In this document: positions 8,908 to 18,333 of the stretch, piece by piece
How positions within the stretch are numbered: the first letter of the stretch is position 1
Layout of the letters: each line of letters starts with the position of its first letter
DNA from: Treponemataceae bacterium
Lineage (GTDB): Bacteria > Spirochaetota > Spirochaetia > Treponematales > Treponemataceae
Direction of reading: 5' to 3'
NCBI GenBank assembly: GCA_024685655.1
Contig: JAIKVO010000052.1
Location: 1 to 41,497, forward strand
DNA: 41,497 nucleotides
Position numbers and translations under genes: made by a program
The notes under the pieces: model-generated
Database searches by the model: none
The model's input: only the letters and a program-made list of their open reading frames with translations
What the model was told of the DNA's origin: nothing

Positions 8908-8953
8908 CATGAATCAGCACCCCGACATAAGCACCGGGGTTTGTTGATTCATG
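8908..8953. terminator. Two-tier hairpin terminator of the TonB operon
   Basis: An outer stem CATGAATCA/TGATTCATG encloses an inner stem ACCCCG/CGGGGT. It sits 9 nt beyond the stop of the TonB-like gene and faces the convergent beta-mannosidase gene, so it is well placed as a shared terminator. Confidence 0.55.
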
Positions 8954-8961
8954 CCGTGATT

Positions 8962-10974
8962 TTATTTTACGCTTATAGTGTATTTGAAAGTCGCCATACC
9001 TTTTGAATTACTTGACTCAAAACGCCAGTTTCGCGAGATATATTGCTGAATATCCGTTGTCACGTCCGACCATTGGAGCGGTGGAGATATCTTTATGCTT
9101 TCTATAGGGATATCTCCGGCTTCATTGACAGTAAACGAAATAGTCAAACTAAGGTTGCTTTCGATTTTGAGTTTGCTCGCATCTGAAAGCTGGATATCCG
9201 CTATAGCTGGTTTTATGAGTTTACGAGACTTTCCTTCAGTCCAGTCAATAACGCCATCCATGCCGCCGTTTCCAGTATCAGAGTCTTTTTGCGTTGATTG
9301 CGAGTTGCCACCGGAACCGGTTCCGCCCTCAGAACCTGCATTTTGCGCCAAATTGTCAAGGCGACCGCTAAGATTGCTTGATCCGGTAGAATTATCAGTT
9401 TTTCTGCCACCGCCAGTATAACTAGTGCTTTGTGAACTTTGTGTACCCTGATTTGATGAATTTCCGCCCGACGAAGCTGAGCCAGAAAGTCCGCTGCCTG
9501 CGGAAGAAGTTGCTTGTTGCCTAGATGCGTTGGAACTTCCTGATGATGTTGTTCCGGCAAAATCGTCCCCCATAAGCATAGCCCACATTTCTTCTTCAGT
9601 AGGCTGGCGAGGCGTCGGTTTTGTCGCAACAGCAGGAGTCGTTTGCTGTGCCGTACTCTGCGCCTGTGCCGCTGCAGAGGTCTGTGTCTGCTGAGTTTGC
9701 GCCGGAGCCGAACTCTGCGTTTGTGTAACAGGTTGTGGAGTTTGTACAGGTTGCGGTTGTGCCGCCGTTTGCACTGTTGGTTGTGCAGTAGTTGCAGTTG
9801 ACGTTTGCGCAGGTTGCACTTGCTGTGGCTGTGTGTTCGTCTGCACAGGTTGCGGCTGAGTCGTCTGTGTTTGCGACGACTGCGCGACCTGCTGTTGCGC
9901 AGTTGGCTGAACTACAGGCGCAGAAACAGGAGTTTCTACAGTCGGAGTCTGTTTTACAGGCTCCGGCAAAGCAGGAGTCGGTGTAACAGGTGTTACCGGA
10001 GCTGGTTCCGTTTTTTTGGGTGAAACTGCTGTTGTCGGTTGCTCCGGTATCGGCGCAACAACGGGTTTAGTATCTATTGGTGCAGAAGCAACTTCTGAAG
10101 TCGGAGTAACGACAGGCGTTGTCTCGGACAGTTTTTGAGTCGTCGAGGGCTGCTGAACCGGGGCTGTATCTTGCGCCGGTTTCGCTGCTGATGCTTGCGC
10201 AGGCTGCACTTGTTGTGTTTGTGTATTCGTCTGTACAGGCTTCGTAGGCTGTGGTTCAACCGGCTTTGCCGGCTGTGACGACGGCACAGGATTCTGCGCA
10301 GGGTTTGCTGTCGATGCTTGCGCAGGCTGTACTTGCTGTGTTTGTGTATTCGTCTGTACAGGCTTTGTAGACTGTGGTTCACCCGGTTTCACTGTTTGCT
10401 GGGCAGGAATCTGCTGTTGCTGTGCCTGTGAAACAGGTGTCGATGAAGAAGTTTGCGGAACTGACTGCTGTTGTGCCACAGAAGCCTGCGTTTGTGCAGC
10501 AGCCTGTGACGCTGCCGTAGAAGATGGCGCAGCTTGAGATGCCGAAGATGCAGCTGAAACATTCTGCGGTGTGGTTTGCTGAGTCTGCGGTGTTGCTGCG
10601 ACTGACTGAGTTTGCACAGGTTGAGAAGGTTCCGCCGTAGCTGCAGTTGGCAAGTTTGTCGTCTGTGACGTTGACTGCTGAGCCTGCGATGTAGATTCAA
10701 CCGGAGTTTCATTTTGCTTAGTAGATGATTGAGGTTCAATAAGCTGAGGCTCTGGCGGCGCAATCTCTGGAACTATCTCTTCAATTTCTGGCTCACCAGT
10801 CTCAAGAAGCGGAAAATCTGAAAAATTTATACTTATCTCTATATACTCCGGCTCTGTTTCCAATTTCAACGGCTTTATCAAAGCAAAGCAAAGAACCATC
10901 ACTGCCCAGAGAATAATTGTAACTATCAAACTTCCAATAACGCTGCCGGAATCCGAAGAACTTCTTATCCGCAT
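8962..10974 (-). CDS. TonB-like energy transducer with a very long Q/P/T/A-rich linker
   Basis: Would transmit energy from the ExbB-ExbD motor across the periplasm to an outer-membrane partner. It has a single TM anchor at about residues 12-35 and an acidic/proline stretch (EIEEIVPEIAPPEPQ). A low-complexity linker of roughly 500 residues follows, first Q/P/T/A-rich, then S/G/N-rich after about residue 470. The compact C-terminal domain (~575-670) holds LTISFTVNEAGDIPIESIKIS and IQQYISRNWRFES, the pattern of TonB C-termini. Typical TonB is 220-300 aa, so this 670-aa protein is exceptional. GGAG lies 7 nt upstream of the ATG, inside the end of exbD. TolA-like function is the main alternative. 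It is the last gene of the operon, just before a strong hairpin. Confidence 0.8.
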   Translation of the reverse strand: MRIRSSSDSGSVIGSLIVTIILWAVMVLCFALIKPLKLETEPEYIEISINFSDFPLLETGEPEIEEIVPEIAPPEPQLIEPQSSTKQNETPVESTSQAQQSTSQTTNLPTAATAEPSQPVQTQSVAATPQTQQTTPQNVSAASSASQAAPSSTAASQAAAQTQASVAQQQSVPQTSSSTPVSQAQQQQIPAQQTVKPGEPQSTKPVQTNTQTQQVQPAQASTANPAQNPVPSSQPAKPVEPQPTKPVQTNTQTQQVQPAQASAAKPAQDTAPVQQPSTTQKLSETTPVVTPTSEVASAPIDTKPVVAPIPEQPTTAVSPKKTEPAPVTPVTPTPALPEPVKQTPTVETPVSAPVVQPTAQQQVAQSSQTQTTQPQPVQTNTQPQQVQPAQTSTATTAQPTVQTAAQPQPVQTPQPVTQTQSSAPAQTQQTQTSAAAQAQSTAQQTTPAVATKPTPRQPTEEEMWAMLMGDDFAGTTSSGSSNASRQQATSSAGSGLSGSASSGGNSSNQGTQSSQSTSYTGGGRKTDNSTGSSNLSGRLDNLAQNAGSEGGTGSGGNSQSTQKDSDTGNGGMDGVIDWTEGKSRKLIKPAIADIQLSDASKLKIESNLSLTISFTVNEAGDIPIESIKISPPLQWSDVTTDIQQYISRNWRFESSNSKGMATFKYTISVK
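10186..10390 (-). repeat. 123-bp (41-residue) tandem repeat within the TonB-like linker
   Basis: Two adjacent units start with ATGCTTGCGCAGGCTG at about 10191 and 10314 and encode KPVQTNTQTQQVQPAQAS twice in register. The period is 123 bp, so copy-number change would keep frame. A diverged third piece (QTNTQPQQVQPAQTS) lies at about 9790-9850. Confidence 0.8.
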
Positions 10975-10978
10975 TTAT

Positions 10979-11398
10979 CTACTCCGAGTCTTTCGTCCTT
11001 AAATTAAGAGCCGCAAAGCCGTTTTTTCTGAGAATATCGAAAACATGAACAATCGCACCATTCGTTACGAGCTCATCCGCCTCCAATTGAACCGGATAAT
11101 CCCTGCGCTCTGCGTATTCTACCTCATCAAACAAAGAAAGCCGCTCGTTAAGCTCATCGTAAGAAGCCATTTCATCTGAATTAAGCCAGATTGAGCCGTC
11201 TGTTTCCAGCGTTATTGTAATTTGCCCTATGGAAACAGATTCCGAAGTTTGTGATGATGGCAGTTTTAACGTAATAGCAGGAAGCATTGCGAATGTTGTC
11301 GATACCAAGAAAAACAAGATGAGCTGAAAAACGATGTCTATCATCGGGATAAGATCAACTTGTGCTCCAGGTCTTCGCTGGTGTCTGCTGCCTCTCAT
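10979..11398 (-). CDS. exbD: ExbD/TolR family biopolymer transport protein
   Basis: Proton-channel partner of ExbB. The 139-aa protein has one TM at about residues 18-40 (IDIVFQLILFFLVSTTFAML). The conserved membrane aspartate lies in LIPMIDIVFQLILFFLV, and a periplasmic domain follows (PVQLEADELVTNGAIVHVFDILRKNGF). Size and layout are standard for the family. GAGGTG lies about 8 nt upstream of the ATG, and the start overlaps the exbB stop by 4 nt, implying coupled translation. It lies between exbB and the TonB-like gene, so ExbD is a better name than TolR. Confidence 0.93.
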   Translation of the reverse strand: MRGSRHQRRPGAQVDLIPMIDIVFQLILFFLVSTTFAMLPAITLKLPSSQTSESVSIGQITITLETDGSIWLNSDEMASYDELNERLSLFDEVEYAERRDYPVQLEADELVTNGAIVHVFDILRKNGFAALNLRTKDSE

Positions 11399-12024
11399 CT
11401 TATACTCACCTCTTTGCTTTCACCATGTCGAATTTTCAACATCATGTCGGAAACCGTGTTTTCTGCTTCAGTCATGATTCTATCAGCTTTGACAACAAAA
11501 AAATTGTGCGCAATAACGGACGGAATCGCAATTATAAGACCTGCTGCTGTCGTTACAAGAGCTTCCGAAATTGAACCGGCAAGAATAGCAGGGTTTCCCA
11601 TAGTTCCGCCATCGCCAAGAACGCCAAAAGCCTTTATGTTTCCTGTTACAGTACCAAGCAACCCCAGAAGAGTCGCAACATTTGAAATAATTCCAAGCGC
11701 GGTTAAAAATCTTTCAAGCCGTGGATACTGGCGCGCTGTTTCCGTTTCGACAGCATGGTTTAATTCCTCGGAAGAATAATCCAAACTGTCCAAAGCACGC
11801 CCAATAACCATTGAAGTCGGAGTTGCAGCTGCCCTGCACTCAATCGATGCGCCAACATAATCTTTTTCACTTATCATCGGAACAATCTTCGCCATAAGAC
11901 TTCGATTGCTTTTTCCAAGCCCGATAAAATAGAAAATTCTCTCTATAATTATGAACGTAGCAACAACTCCGCAGATCAAGATTGGAATCATGATGATTCC
12001 GCCGTTCTTTATCATTTCAAACAT
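11395..12024 (-). CDS. exbB: ExbB / MotA-TolQ-ExbB family proton channel protein
   Basis: Forms the pentameric proton channel that energises ExbD and TonB. Three TM helices are visible, at about residues 10-32, 112-135 and 150-175. The signature RFLTALGIISNVATLLGLLGTVTGNIKAF and the third helix SEALVTTAAGLIIAIPSVIAHN are typical. I use ATG 12024 (209 aa, MFEMIKNGG) instead of the track's 12036, because GGAGG lies 5 nt upstream of 12024 and actually overlaps the longer start. The stop overlaps the exbD start. It lies about 50 bp downstream of the beta-barrel-like gene in the same run. Confidence 0.93.
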   Translation of the reverse strand: MFEMIKNGGIIMIPILICGVVATFIIIERIFYFIGLGKSNRSLMAKIVPMISEKDYVGASIECRAAATPTSMVIGRALDSLDYSSEELNHAVETETARQYPRLERFLTALGIISNVATLLGLLGTVTGNIKAFGVLGDGGTMGNPAILAGSISEALVTTAAGLIIAIPSVIAHNFFVVKADRIMTEAENTVSDMMLKIRHGESKEVSIR

Positions 12025-12074
12025 ATATACCTCCATTATCGCAACAAACTTCGAACAGAAAACTTCAAAATTAT

Positions 12075-13793
12075 TTAGAAAAACATCTTCACATACAGAG
12101 CTGCATAGCCGCCTTTCTGCACGTAGTCACAATAATCACCGCTATAGCGACGTTCACTACCGGTAACAAGTTTTATAAAATCTGCCAGCTTCAGTTCAAG
12201 ACGCATAGATTTTGTAAGCTCCCAGAACGCGGAAATTCCCAAATCAGGAGCTTCGCCCTTAAATGATATATCGATATTCGTTTCCGCGCCCCAACTGCCG
12301 TTCACATGAGCAACACCAAGTTTTACAGATAGCAGATGGCTTTCTTCAAGTATATCCCTGTCAAACCAGCAACCTTTCCATCCTGTAAAAAAGTTGATGT
12401 CACATACTTCACCAGCCAGGAATGACACAGCCGCACCACATGACGTATCAAAGATAAGCCTGTCCACAACATCTGCTGTCATAAGCCCGGTAGTATTATC
12501 CGAAGTAAACTTAGCAAGTGATTTGTTGCCGAACGCAGTCGTTCCAAAATCAATAGCCACAGAAGGCTCAAGCTTAGTCACAGAAAACGCCTTTTTCTCT
12601 GTTTCGCCACTTGAAAACTCAACAGGGAAAGACATATCCACATTTGCAAACCATAAAGATTCTTCAAACGGCTTAACGCTCATGAACATATAAGGTATTT
12701 TTTCCTGCAGAACGGAAAGATTCGCCGCCGAAGATTTTAATCCGCCCGAAACAGAGCCAATGAACGGAATAGAGTTTCCTGTCTTAAATCCGATTTGGAA
12801 CGGAACGACAACAGAAGATGCCATGTTTTTTGTCCAGACTACATCTACAGAAGTGTCCACAGTACCGTACTCACCGATAAGATAATTTAAGGCAAAACCG
12901 CCAGAGATTCTGTTTTGCTGGGTTCCGCCATCGTAACCGACGCGCGTCTGAATTGTAAACTTATTTCCGTTCTCGAACGGAATGGCATATTCAAACACGA
13001 CACGAGGCTGAATCATAAAATAAAATGATGAATCAGACACACCATCCTGTAATGTTCCGGTATATCCTGCAAACTGATTATTGAACACGACTCCTATATC
13101 AGACAGAAGTTTCGCATTATCATTGATGCTCCAAAGAAAATCTGCCTTGCCGGATATTTTCTGATTGGAAAGCATATAAAACAACGGGCTTTTACCCTGA
13201 AGTCCGTCTGCTTTTGTGGAATAAACGCCCTCAAGGTCCAGGACGAGCGAGTCGGTGAACGCAAAACGCTTCTGTCCAGAGAGTGTCGTAGAACTTGTGG
13301 TGAATCCTTCTGAAACAGTGTGTCCACCATATCCGTTTTCAGTCAGATGGGAGAATTTTAGGCTGAAAGGCTCCGCGCCTTCGTTCCGATAAACTGTAAA
13401 ATCACCGGAGAAAAGACTAGGAAAACCGCCGCCAACAGCACCCTCAATAAATACATCACTGACGACCGATTCCGTACCATCATTTATTTCTGCCGCATAA
13501 TCAGTTTTAGGCGGAATAAACGTATCTGGAGCAAGCCCAGTATCCGCAATATCAGGAAGTTCTATACCCGATTCCGGTAAAAGCAGCCTGAAATCAGGAA
13601 CTGCTTCCGATTCCACAGGAATGCCATTATCAGGCTTAAGAATCGTCGTGCTGATATCCGGAAGCAATATCTCATCGTCATCCGCACTTACGTGAAAACA
13701 GACAGCAGCGAACATGAGCAAAACCGCGGTCTTTTTTAATCCGTTCAGCATAATTCTTTTTTTCCAAGCAGATTTCATTCTATCAGATTTCAT
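12075..13793 (-). CDS. Predicted outer-membrane beta-barrel protein, unrecognised family
   Basis: I do not recognise the family. A basic N-terminus leads into a signal peptide (about residues 16-37, ending FHVSA before DDDE). Next comes a ~75-residue acidic, proline-rich segment. After that, long runs of alternating hydrophobic and polar residues with aromatic ends look like antiparallel beta strands (for example SFYFMIQPRVVFEYAIPF, GTVDTSVDVVWT). The last residues, YAALYVKMFF, end in phenylalanine, the usual signal for the BAM complex. GAGG precedes the ATG at 13793. It sits between an exported TPR gene and exbB-exbD-tonB, so it could be the outer-membrane partner of that motor; that is inference only. 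Confidence 0.65.
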   Translation of the reverse strand: MKSDRMKSAWKKRIMLNGLKKTAVLLMFAAVCFHVSADDDEILLPDISTTILKPDNGIPVESEAVPDFRLLLPESGIELPDIADTGLAPDTFIPPKTDYAAEINDGTESVVSDVFIEGAVGGGFPSLFSGDFTVYRNEGAEPFSLKFSHLTENGYGGHTVSEGFTTSSTTLSGQKRFAFTDSLVLDLEGVYSTKADGLQGKSPLFYMLSNQKISGKADFLWSINDNAKLLSDIGVVFNNQFAGYTGTLQDGVSDSSFYFMIQPRVVFEYAIPFENGNKFTIQTRVGYDGGTQQNRISGGFALNYLIGEYGTVDTSVDVVWTKNMASSVVVPFQIGFKTGNSIPFIGSVSGGLKSSAANLSVLQEKIPYMFMSVKPFEESLWFANVDMSFPVEFSSGETEKKAFSVTKLEPSVAIDFGTTAFGNKSLAKFTSDNTTGLMTADVVDRLIFDTSCGAAVSFLAGEVCDINFFTGWKGCWFDRDILEESHLLSVKLGVAHVNGSWGAETNIDISFKGEAPDLGISAFWELTKSMRLELKLADFIKLVTGSERRYSGDYCDYVQKGGYAALYVKMFF

Positions 13794-13812
13794 TCAATCC
13801 TCTCTAAACTCA

Positions 13813-16800
13813 CTAAAAACCGATAACAAGAGCAGCTGCCTTTTCAGCCCACTGCGAACCAGAATCCATAGAAACAAGCGTCCTGTACACGGCTTCCGCA
13901 TCGGAACGTCTGGCCGATGACACAAAAATATCTATTGCGTTATACAAAACTTCTGCCGCTTTTCCTTTGTCTACAGAAGCAAAACATTCTGCAGCAGAAA
14001 GGTAACACTCTGTAGCATCATCGTCCCTGTCGAGCTGTCTGTAATACAAGCCAAGAAGCTCATAAGACTCGCCAATTATAAAGCGGTCATCAGCAGCGAG
14101 CCCCGTTTCAGAAGCGGCTCCCACTATATCGAGCAAGATATTCTCTCCCTTCCCTCTGTCAGAAACTGTGTTCATATATTCGAGAGCGAGAGTGAATCCG
14201 TTTTTGCGACCTGCCGGTGTCGAGCTGCGTCCAGATTCTTCGTATTTTGTCTTAAGGGCGGCAATCGTCTCATCAGTGCCTTCTACCATCTGACGGAGAT
14301 TCTGAACAGTCGTTACTATTCCGGAAAATTTACTTTCCTCCGGGTACTCAGAAAGGGCGCGCTCCGCAACCGTAAGAGCCATGTCATAGTTCATGCTGTT
14401 CCGATAAAGCTCGATAAGCTGTCGTAACGCCGGGAAACCGAACGTGTCGTTGTATTTATCGTAAGAGGCGCATTTCTCAAACAGAAGGATAGCTTCTTTT
14501 TCACGCCCGATGTTCTTTAGGCTCAGCGCATTGTAGAACAAAGCCTGCACAAAGAAAGAACTTTCCGGATATTGATTTCTGAACTGCTCATAATAATCAG
14601 CTGCTTTAGTGTACTCAGCAGAAGAATAATACAGCTCTGCCCTTCTGTAAGCTGCTTCTTCCGCGGCTTCACGCGTCTCAGGGTTTGTCTTAAAATACAT
14701 CTCTGTTTTTGAAAGCAATGAGTCTGCTTTTCTCAAAAGAGTCTCGTATGTAGCAGTTTCGTTGTTACGTTTTGCAAGCGAAGCATGTGAAGAATAAACC
14801 TGAGAAAGAAGAAGATTCAATGAAACCGATTCAGATGAAGGCGCATATACTTCAAGGAGTTTTTCTGCTTCCTCATAATTCTTCATTGCGGTCTTATAAT
14901 CATTCTTGACAACATCATAATTATTGAAATCATTGTATATGCTCGCGCAAAGAACGGAAGCCTCCATTCTTTGGTCAGGAAGCACAGACTTATCTACTGC
15001 AAGCTTTGCGAATTTAAGAGCATTGTCACCCTCACCATTCTGAAGCGCGCAGACGGCTGCGTAGAAACAAGCATTACGCGCCATGCGGTGATACATATTC
15101 TCATTGTAGAATTTCGCAAACAGAGGATATGCTTCATCAGTCCGGCTTTGGCGGTAAAGAGCGTAAGCAGTGTAATACAGACCGTAAGGCTTATCCGTAC
15201 CGAGTAAAGTTTCTGCTGTTTTCCAAACACCGCAGCCTGTTGCGGCAAGCCCCATAAGATAAAGATATTCATCATCCGCATCAGAGGATCGGACATTACC
15301 GCCCAGCTTATATGCGTCTTCATATTTTCCTGTCAAAAGCAACGCTTTGGTCCTGTCGGCTACAGAAATAATACCCGTCTCGGTCTGGGACATTGCTTCA
15401 AAAATATCCATCGCCTTTGCGACAGCAAGATCGCTACCGTCGGCAAGCAAAAGTGATTCCGCAAAAAGAACGCTCTGCGGATAATCGTACACCTGCGTAA
15501 CCTGGTAACGATTGCGACACGCTGTAAGCACACTCTTCCAATCTTTTTTCTCTGCAGCCGAATAAGCCTGATAAAAATATGCCTCGCCTGCAAGTTGTTT
15601 TGTTGAATCCGGGATATCAACAAGAACAGTGTTGCTCATCGTTTTTTCAAGTTTTTCAACAGCATTCTGCGCATATGTTCCGCAAAGGTCGCTGCGACCA
15701 GTCAAAGCTGAATAACGGGCAAGCTGCACCATATACTCCGGGTAGCGGACACCCGAAGGATCAGCACGCTCCTGAAGAAACTCCACAGCCCGATTTTTTT
15801 CGCCATGAGTAAACCAATATTCCGCCTCATAAAGACCGGCAAGCTCCAGATATTCTTGAATCTTTGAAATATCAGTACGTATAATACCTGTCAGACTGTC
15901 GATATTTTCCAACGCTTTTGCACAACTGTCCTCTGCTTGCACAAAACAGCGCATAGCATCTTCTTCATTTCCACCGTTCCATTTACTTACTGCAAGCTTC
16001 ATCCACAAGTCACACAGCTGGATATCGCCTTCTGGAAAATACTGAGCCGCGTTCTCAAGCACAGAATATGCGCTGTAGTTTGCCGCGCCAACCGCACTGT
16101 TCGCTCCCAAGCCAGAAGCAACCGCAAAGTCTTCACTTGTCGTTATAAGGTATGAATTCTGTAATGCCGCTGCTTGATATGGCTTTTCATCGCATTTGAT
16201 AAGCTTGTCGAAAATATTCAGAGCCTGAACTAAATCGCCTGTCTCAGAAAAAGCATCAGCCATATAGTATAGCATCGCGTGGCTCCACTCTTTCGGGAAA
16301 CACTCAATGACTCCGTTTATCTGGTTGTAGAGCCATGTAAGACGCTTTTTGTTCGCTGTGTTTTTATATATTGAAAAAAGTAGCTGAACAGCCGGCTGGA
16401 AATCTTCTTCCATATTGAAGTTTATGAGCGTATATTCCAGCAACGATGCCGCCTCTTCCTTTTTTCCGCAATTGTCAGCGGTAAAAGCAGAATATACAAG
16501 CAGGCTTCGCTTGGAGAACTCATGGTCCGCAACGATATCTGCGGACATCTCACTGCTTTCACTGTTCAAAATCTTTAACGCAAGATAAAACGAATTATAT
16601 GCAGATTCGAAATTTTGCAGGCGGTAGTAAGCCATTCCCTGCCAATATGCGGCATCCGCATTAGAATCGGCTACAAGATCGAATTCTTTGGCAGCCTCAA
16701 CATAGCGCGAAAGGCGGAAATAACTTTTACCACGAATAAAATGAACCCTTGGAGTAAACTGCGAGTATGGAAAACTGGCAAGAAATTCCTCAGAGACTGT

Positions 16801-16932
16801 CAGTACGGCAGGATAATACCCAGAATCATACGCTGATGTAAGGCGGGTATAAAGCTGAGATTCTGTCTCAGCCGCACTAAGAGGTAATACAAGGCTTATT
16901 ATAAATAAAAATGATAATACAATCCGTTTCAT
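13813..16932 (-). CDS. Exported tetratricopeptide (TPR) repeat protein
   Basis: A 1039-aa periplasmic helical-repeat protein. I use ATG 16932 rather than the track's TTG at 16959, because MKRIVLSFLFIISLVLPLSA is then a clean N-terminal signal peptide; no good Shine-Dalgarno supports either. TPR-like 34-residue units run through much of the protein, for example the stretches around SYFRLSRYVEAAKEFDLVA, YRRAELYYSSAEYTKAADYY and LYYRQLDRDDDATECYLSAAE. Such proteins usually scaffold other proteins, and the neighbours suggest an envelope complex. Nothing catalytic is seen. It lies 19 bp upstream of the beta-barrel-like gene. Confidence 0.75.
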   Translation of the reverse strand: MKRIVLSFLFIISLVLPLSAAETESQLYTRLTSAYDSGYYPAVLTVSEEFLASFPYSQFTPRVHFIRGKSYFRLSRYVEAAKEFDLVADSNADAAYWQGMAYYRLQNFESAYNSFYLALKILNSESSEMSADIVADHEFSKRSLLVYSAFTADNCGKKEEAASLLEYTLINFNMEEDFQPAVQLLFSIYKNTANKKRLTWLYNQINGVIECFPKEWSHAMLYYMADAFSETGDLVQALNIFDKLIKCDEKPYQAAALQNSYLITTSEDFAVASGLGANSAVGAANYSAYSVLENAAQYFPEGDIQLCDLWMKLAVSKWNGGNEEDAMRCFVQAEDSCAKALENIDSLTGIIRTDISKIQEYLELAGLYEAEYWFTHGEKNRAVEFLQERADPSGVRYPEYMVQLARYSALTGRSDLCGTYAQNAVEKLEKTMSNTVLVDIPDSTKQLAGEAYFYQAYSAAEKKDWKSVLTACRNRYQVTQVYDYPQSVLFAESLLLADGSDLAVAKAMDIFEAMSQTETGIISVADRTKALLLTGKYEDAYKLGGNVRSSDADDEYLYLMGLAATGCGVWKTAETLLGTDKPYGLYYTAYALYRQSRTDEAYPLFAKFYNENMYHRMARNACFYAAVCALQNGEGDNALKFAKLAVDKSVLPDQRMEASVLCASIYNDFNNYDVVKNDYKTAMKNYEEAEKLLEVYAPSSESVSLNLLLSQVYSSHASLAKRNNETATYETLLRKADSLLSKTEMYFKTNPETREAAEEAAYRRAELYYSSAEYTKAADYYEQFRNQYPESSFFVQALFYNALSLKNIGREKEAILLFEKCASYDKYNDTFGFPALRQLIELYRNSMNYDMALTVAERALSEYPEESKFSGIVTTVQNLRQMVEGTDETIAALKTKYEESGRSSTPAGRKNGFTLALEYMNTVSDRGKGENILLDIVGAASETGLAADDRFIIGESYELLGLYYRQLDRDDDATECYLSAAECFASVDKGKAAEVLYNAIDIFVSSARRSDAEAVYRTLVSMDSGSQWAEKAAALVIGF

Positions 16933-16977
16933 AGTAAACCAATAATCAACGAACCTCAACGCAAGCTTCGGTACGAA

Positions 16978-18333
16978 TTACCGCGGGAAAAACTGCTCAG
17001 AAGCCTGAATTCTTACAAGCTGCACGAAGTCACCGTCATAGTCTTCTGTAAAATCTTCAATCTTAATCTCTTCGCCATCCATGAACACTGCGACAGAAAA
17101 CTTTCCATTCTTATCAAAAGCAGGGAAAAAAGCCGCACATTCATTATACACCACAAATTCCGCCCCGTCATTCACTGTATGACGAATTGCTCCCAAATAG
17201 AACCGACCTGGCTCCGTAGCTGCCAGATAGTAGAAAATCGGCTTCAGAATTGAGATTTTGAAACCATTGCTTTCATAATACGCATCATTGAACGGCACGG
17301 AATTCAACTGAACACCGGATGTCTCATACGTATAATCTCTACCTGAATATATAGACACCATTGCGGCCGCAAGGTTACGAGTCCAATCAAGAGCAAGAGT
17401 CGTATCGTATTTTTTTGCCATTGTGTCAGAAAGACTACCTGACTTAAAAACTTCCGTCTTTTTTATAAGCGGCTCTCTAAGAATACCGCTGCCGGAAAGC
17501 GGTCGTACAAGTCCGTCAACAATCCATTTTACAAAACCCGGACTGCTTACATAAAGCGGATCTTCATTTGAACCTGCAGCAGCAAGAAAAATTCCATCTT
17601 TTATAGTCACAAGGTTTCCAGCTTCATCGTATGCGGCATCCTCAAGGAAATGGAATCGCGGCAAATTATCGCGGATAACACCTGTCATCTGCAGGATATC
17701 GTTGTAAAGACTCGAATAGAACGGCTGACTTGCCCACGGAACAACATAACGCAAAAGAGACAACACATCATCACAACTCATGTCATAAAAATATTCCAGA
17801 GGAATGCCCACAGGAACGTTTTTCGCAGCATACTCGCCAAAAACCATGACATCCGCAAGTGATTTTTCTGCCGGAATGCTGCCGCTTCTTCTGAATTGGA
17901 TGAAAATCTCAGTGTTTACAGTGAAATAATACCGGACGCAAGTGGGCTCACCAGTCTTGGAATTCCTGAAAAGAATCCATGAACCGGGTGATTCTGCCTT
18001 ATACATTTTCCGTTGGATATACTCAACGCCTGAATCTGTATAAAGCTCGACTTTCTCTGTCTTTGCGGGTGCGACAATAATCATACTGTCATTCCCGTAC
18101 TCCTCAAAATGAACTTGAAAAGAATAACCATCGACACTTTCCAACTCCTCATCCTCATATGTTCTCAGAATTGGAATAGGCTGTTCTAACCATGTATCGA
18201 CAATACGGCTTCGAACCTCACTTGACTCAGGGATATCAATGACATCTTGCGCTTCGGCAGCAAAAATGACAAACAGCGACAAAAAAACTGATATGAAAAA
18301 ACTTCTATATTTCCTTTTTCTTTCAAGTCTCAT
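16978..18333 (-). CDS. Exported protein of unknown function
   Basis: A 451-aa protein with a basic start ([10 protein letters not shown]) and a signal peptide ([18 protein letters not shown] before QDVID). There is no lipobox Cys. The mature part mixes beta and helix, with segments such as [44 protein letters not shown] and a long stretch of Y/F-rich strands. I recognise no domain. The ATG overlaps the end of the activase gene by 11 nt, so translation is likely coupled. It is followed 45 bp later by the TPR gene, suggesting a periplasmic or outer-membrane-associated job in the same assembly. Confidence 0.6.
   Translation of the reverse strand: MRLERKRKYRSFFISVFLSLFVIFAAEAQDVIDIPESSEVRSRIVDTWLEQPIPILRTYEDEELESVDGYSFQVHFEEYGNDSMIIVAPAKTEKVELYTDSGVEYIQRKMYKAESPGSWILFRNSKTGEPTCVRYYFTVNTEIFIQFRRSGSIPAEKSLADVMVFGEYAAKNVPVGIPLEYFYDMSCDDVLSLLRYVVPWASQPFYSSLYNDILQMTGVIRDNLPRFHFLEDAAYDEAGNLVTIKDGIFLAAAGSNEDPLYVSSPGFVKWIVDGLVRPLSGSGILREPLIKKTEVFKSGSLSDTMAKKYDTTLALDWTRNLAAAMVSIYSGRDYTYETSGVQLNSVPFNDAYYESNGFKISILKPIFYYLAATEPGRFYLGAIRHTVNDGAEFVVYNECAAFFPAFDKNGKFSVAVFMDGEEIKIEDFTEDYDGDFVQLVRIQASEQFFPR

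Noticed and set aside
8962-10974. CRISPR-like repeats in the TonB-like gene region
   Set aside because: The repeats are in-frame codons of a Q/P/T-rich linker with a 123-bp period, without unique spacers or cas genes.
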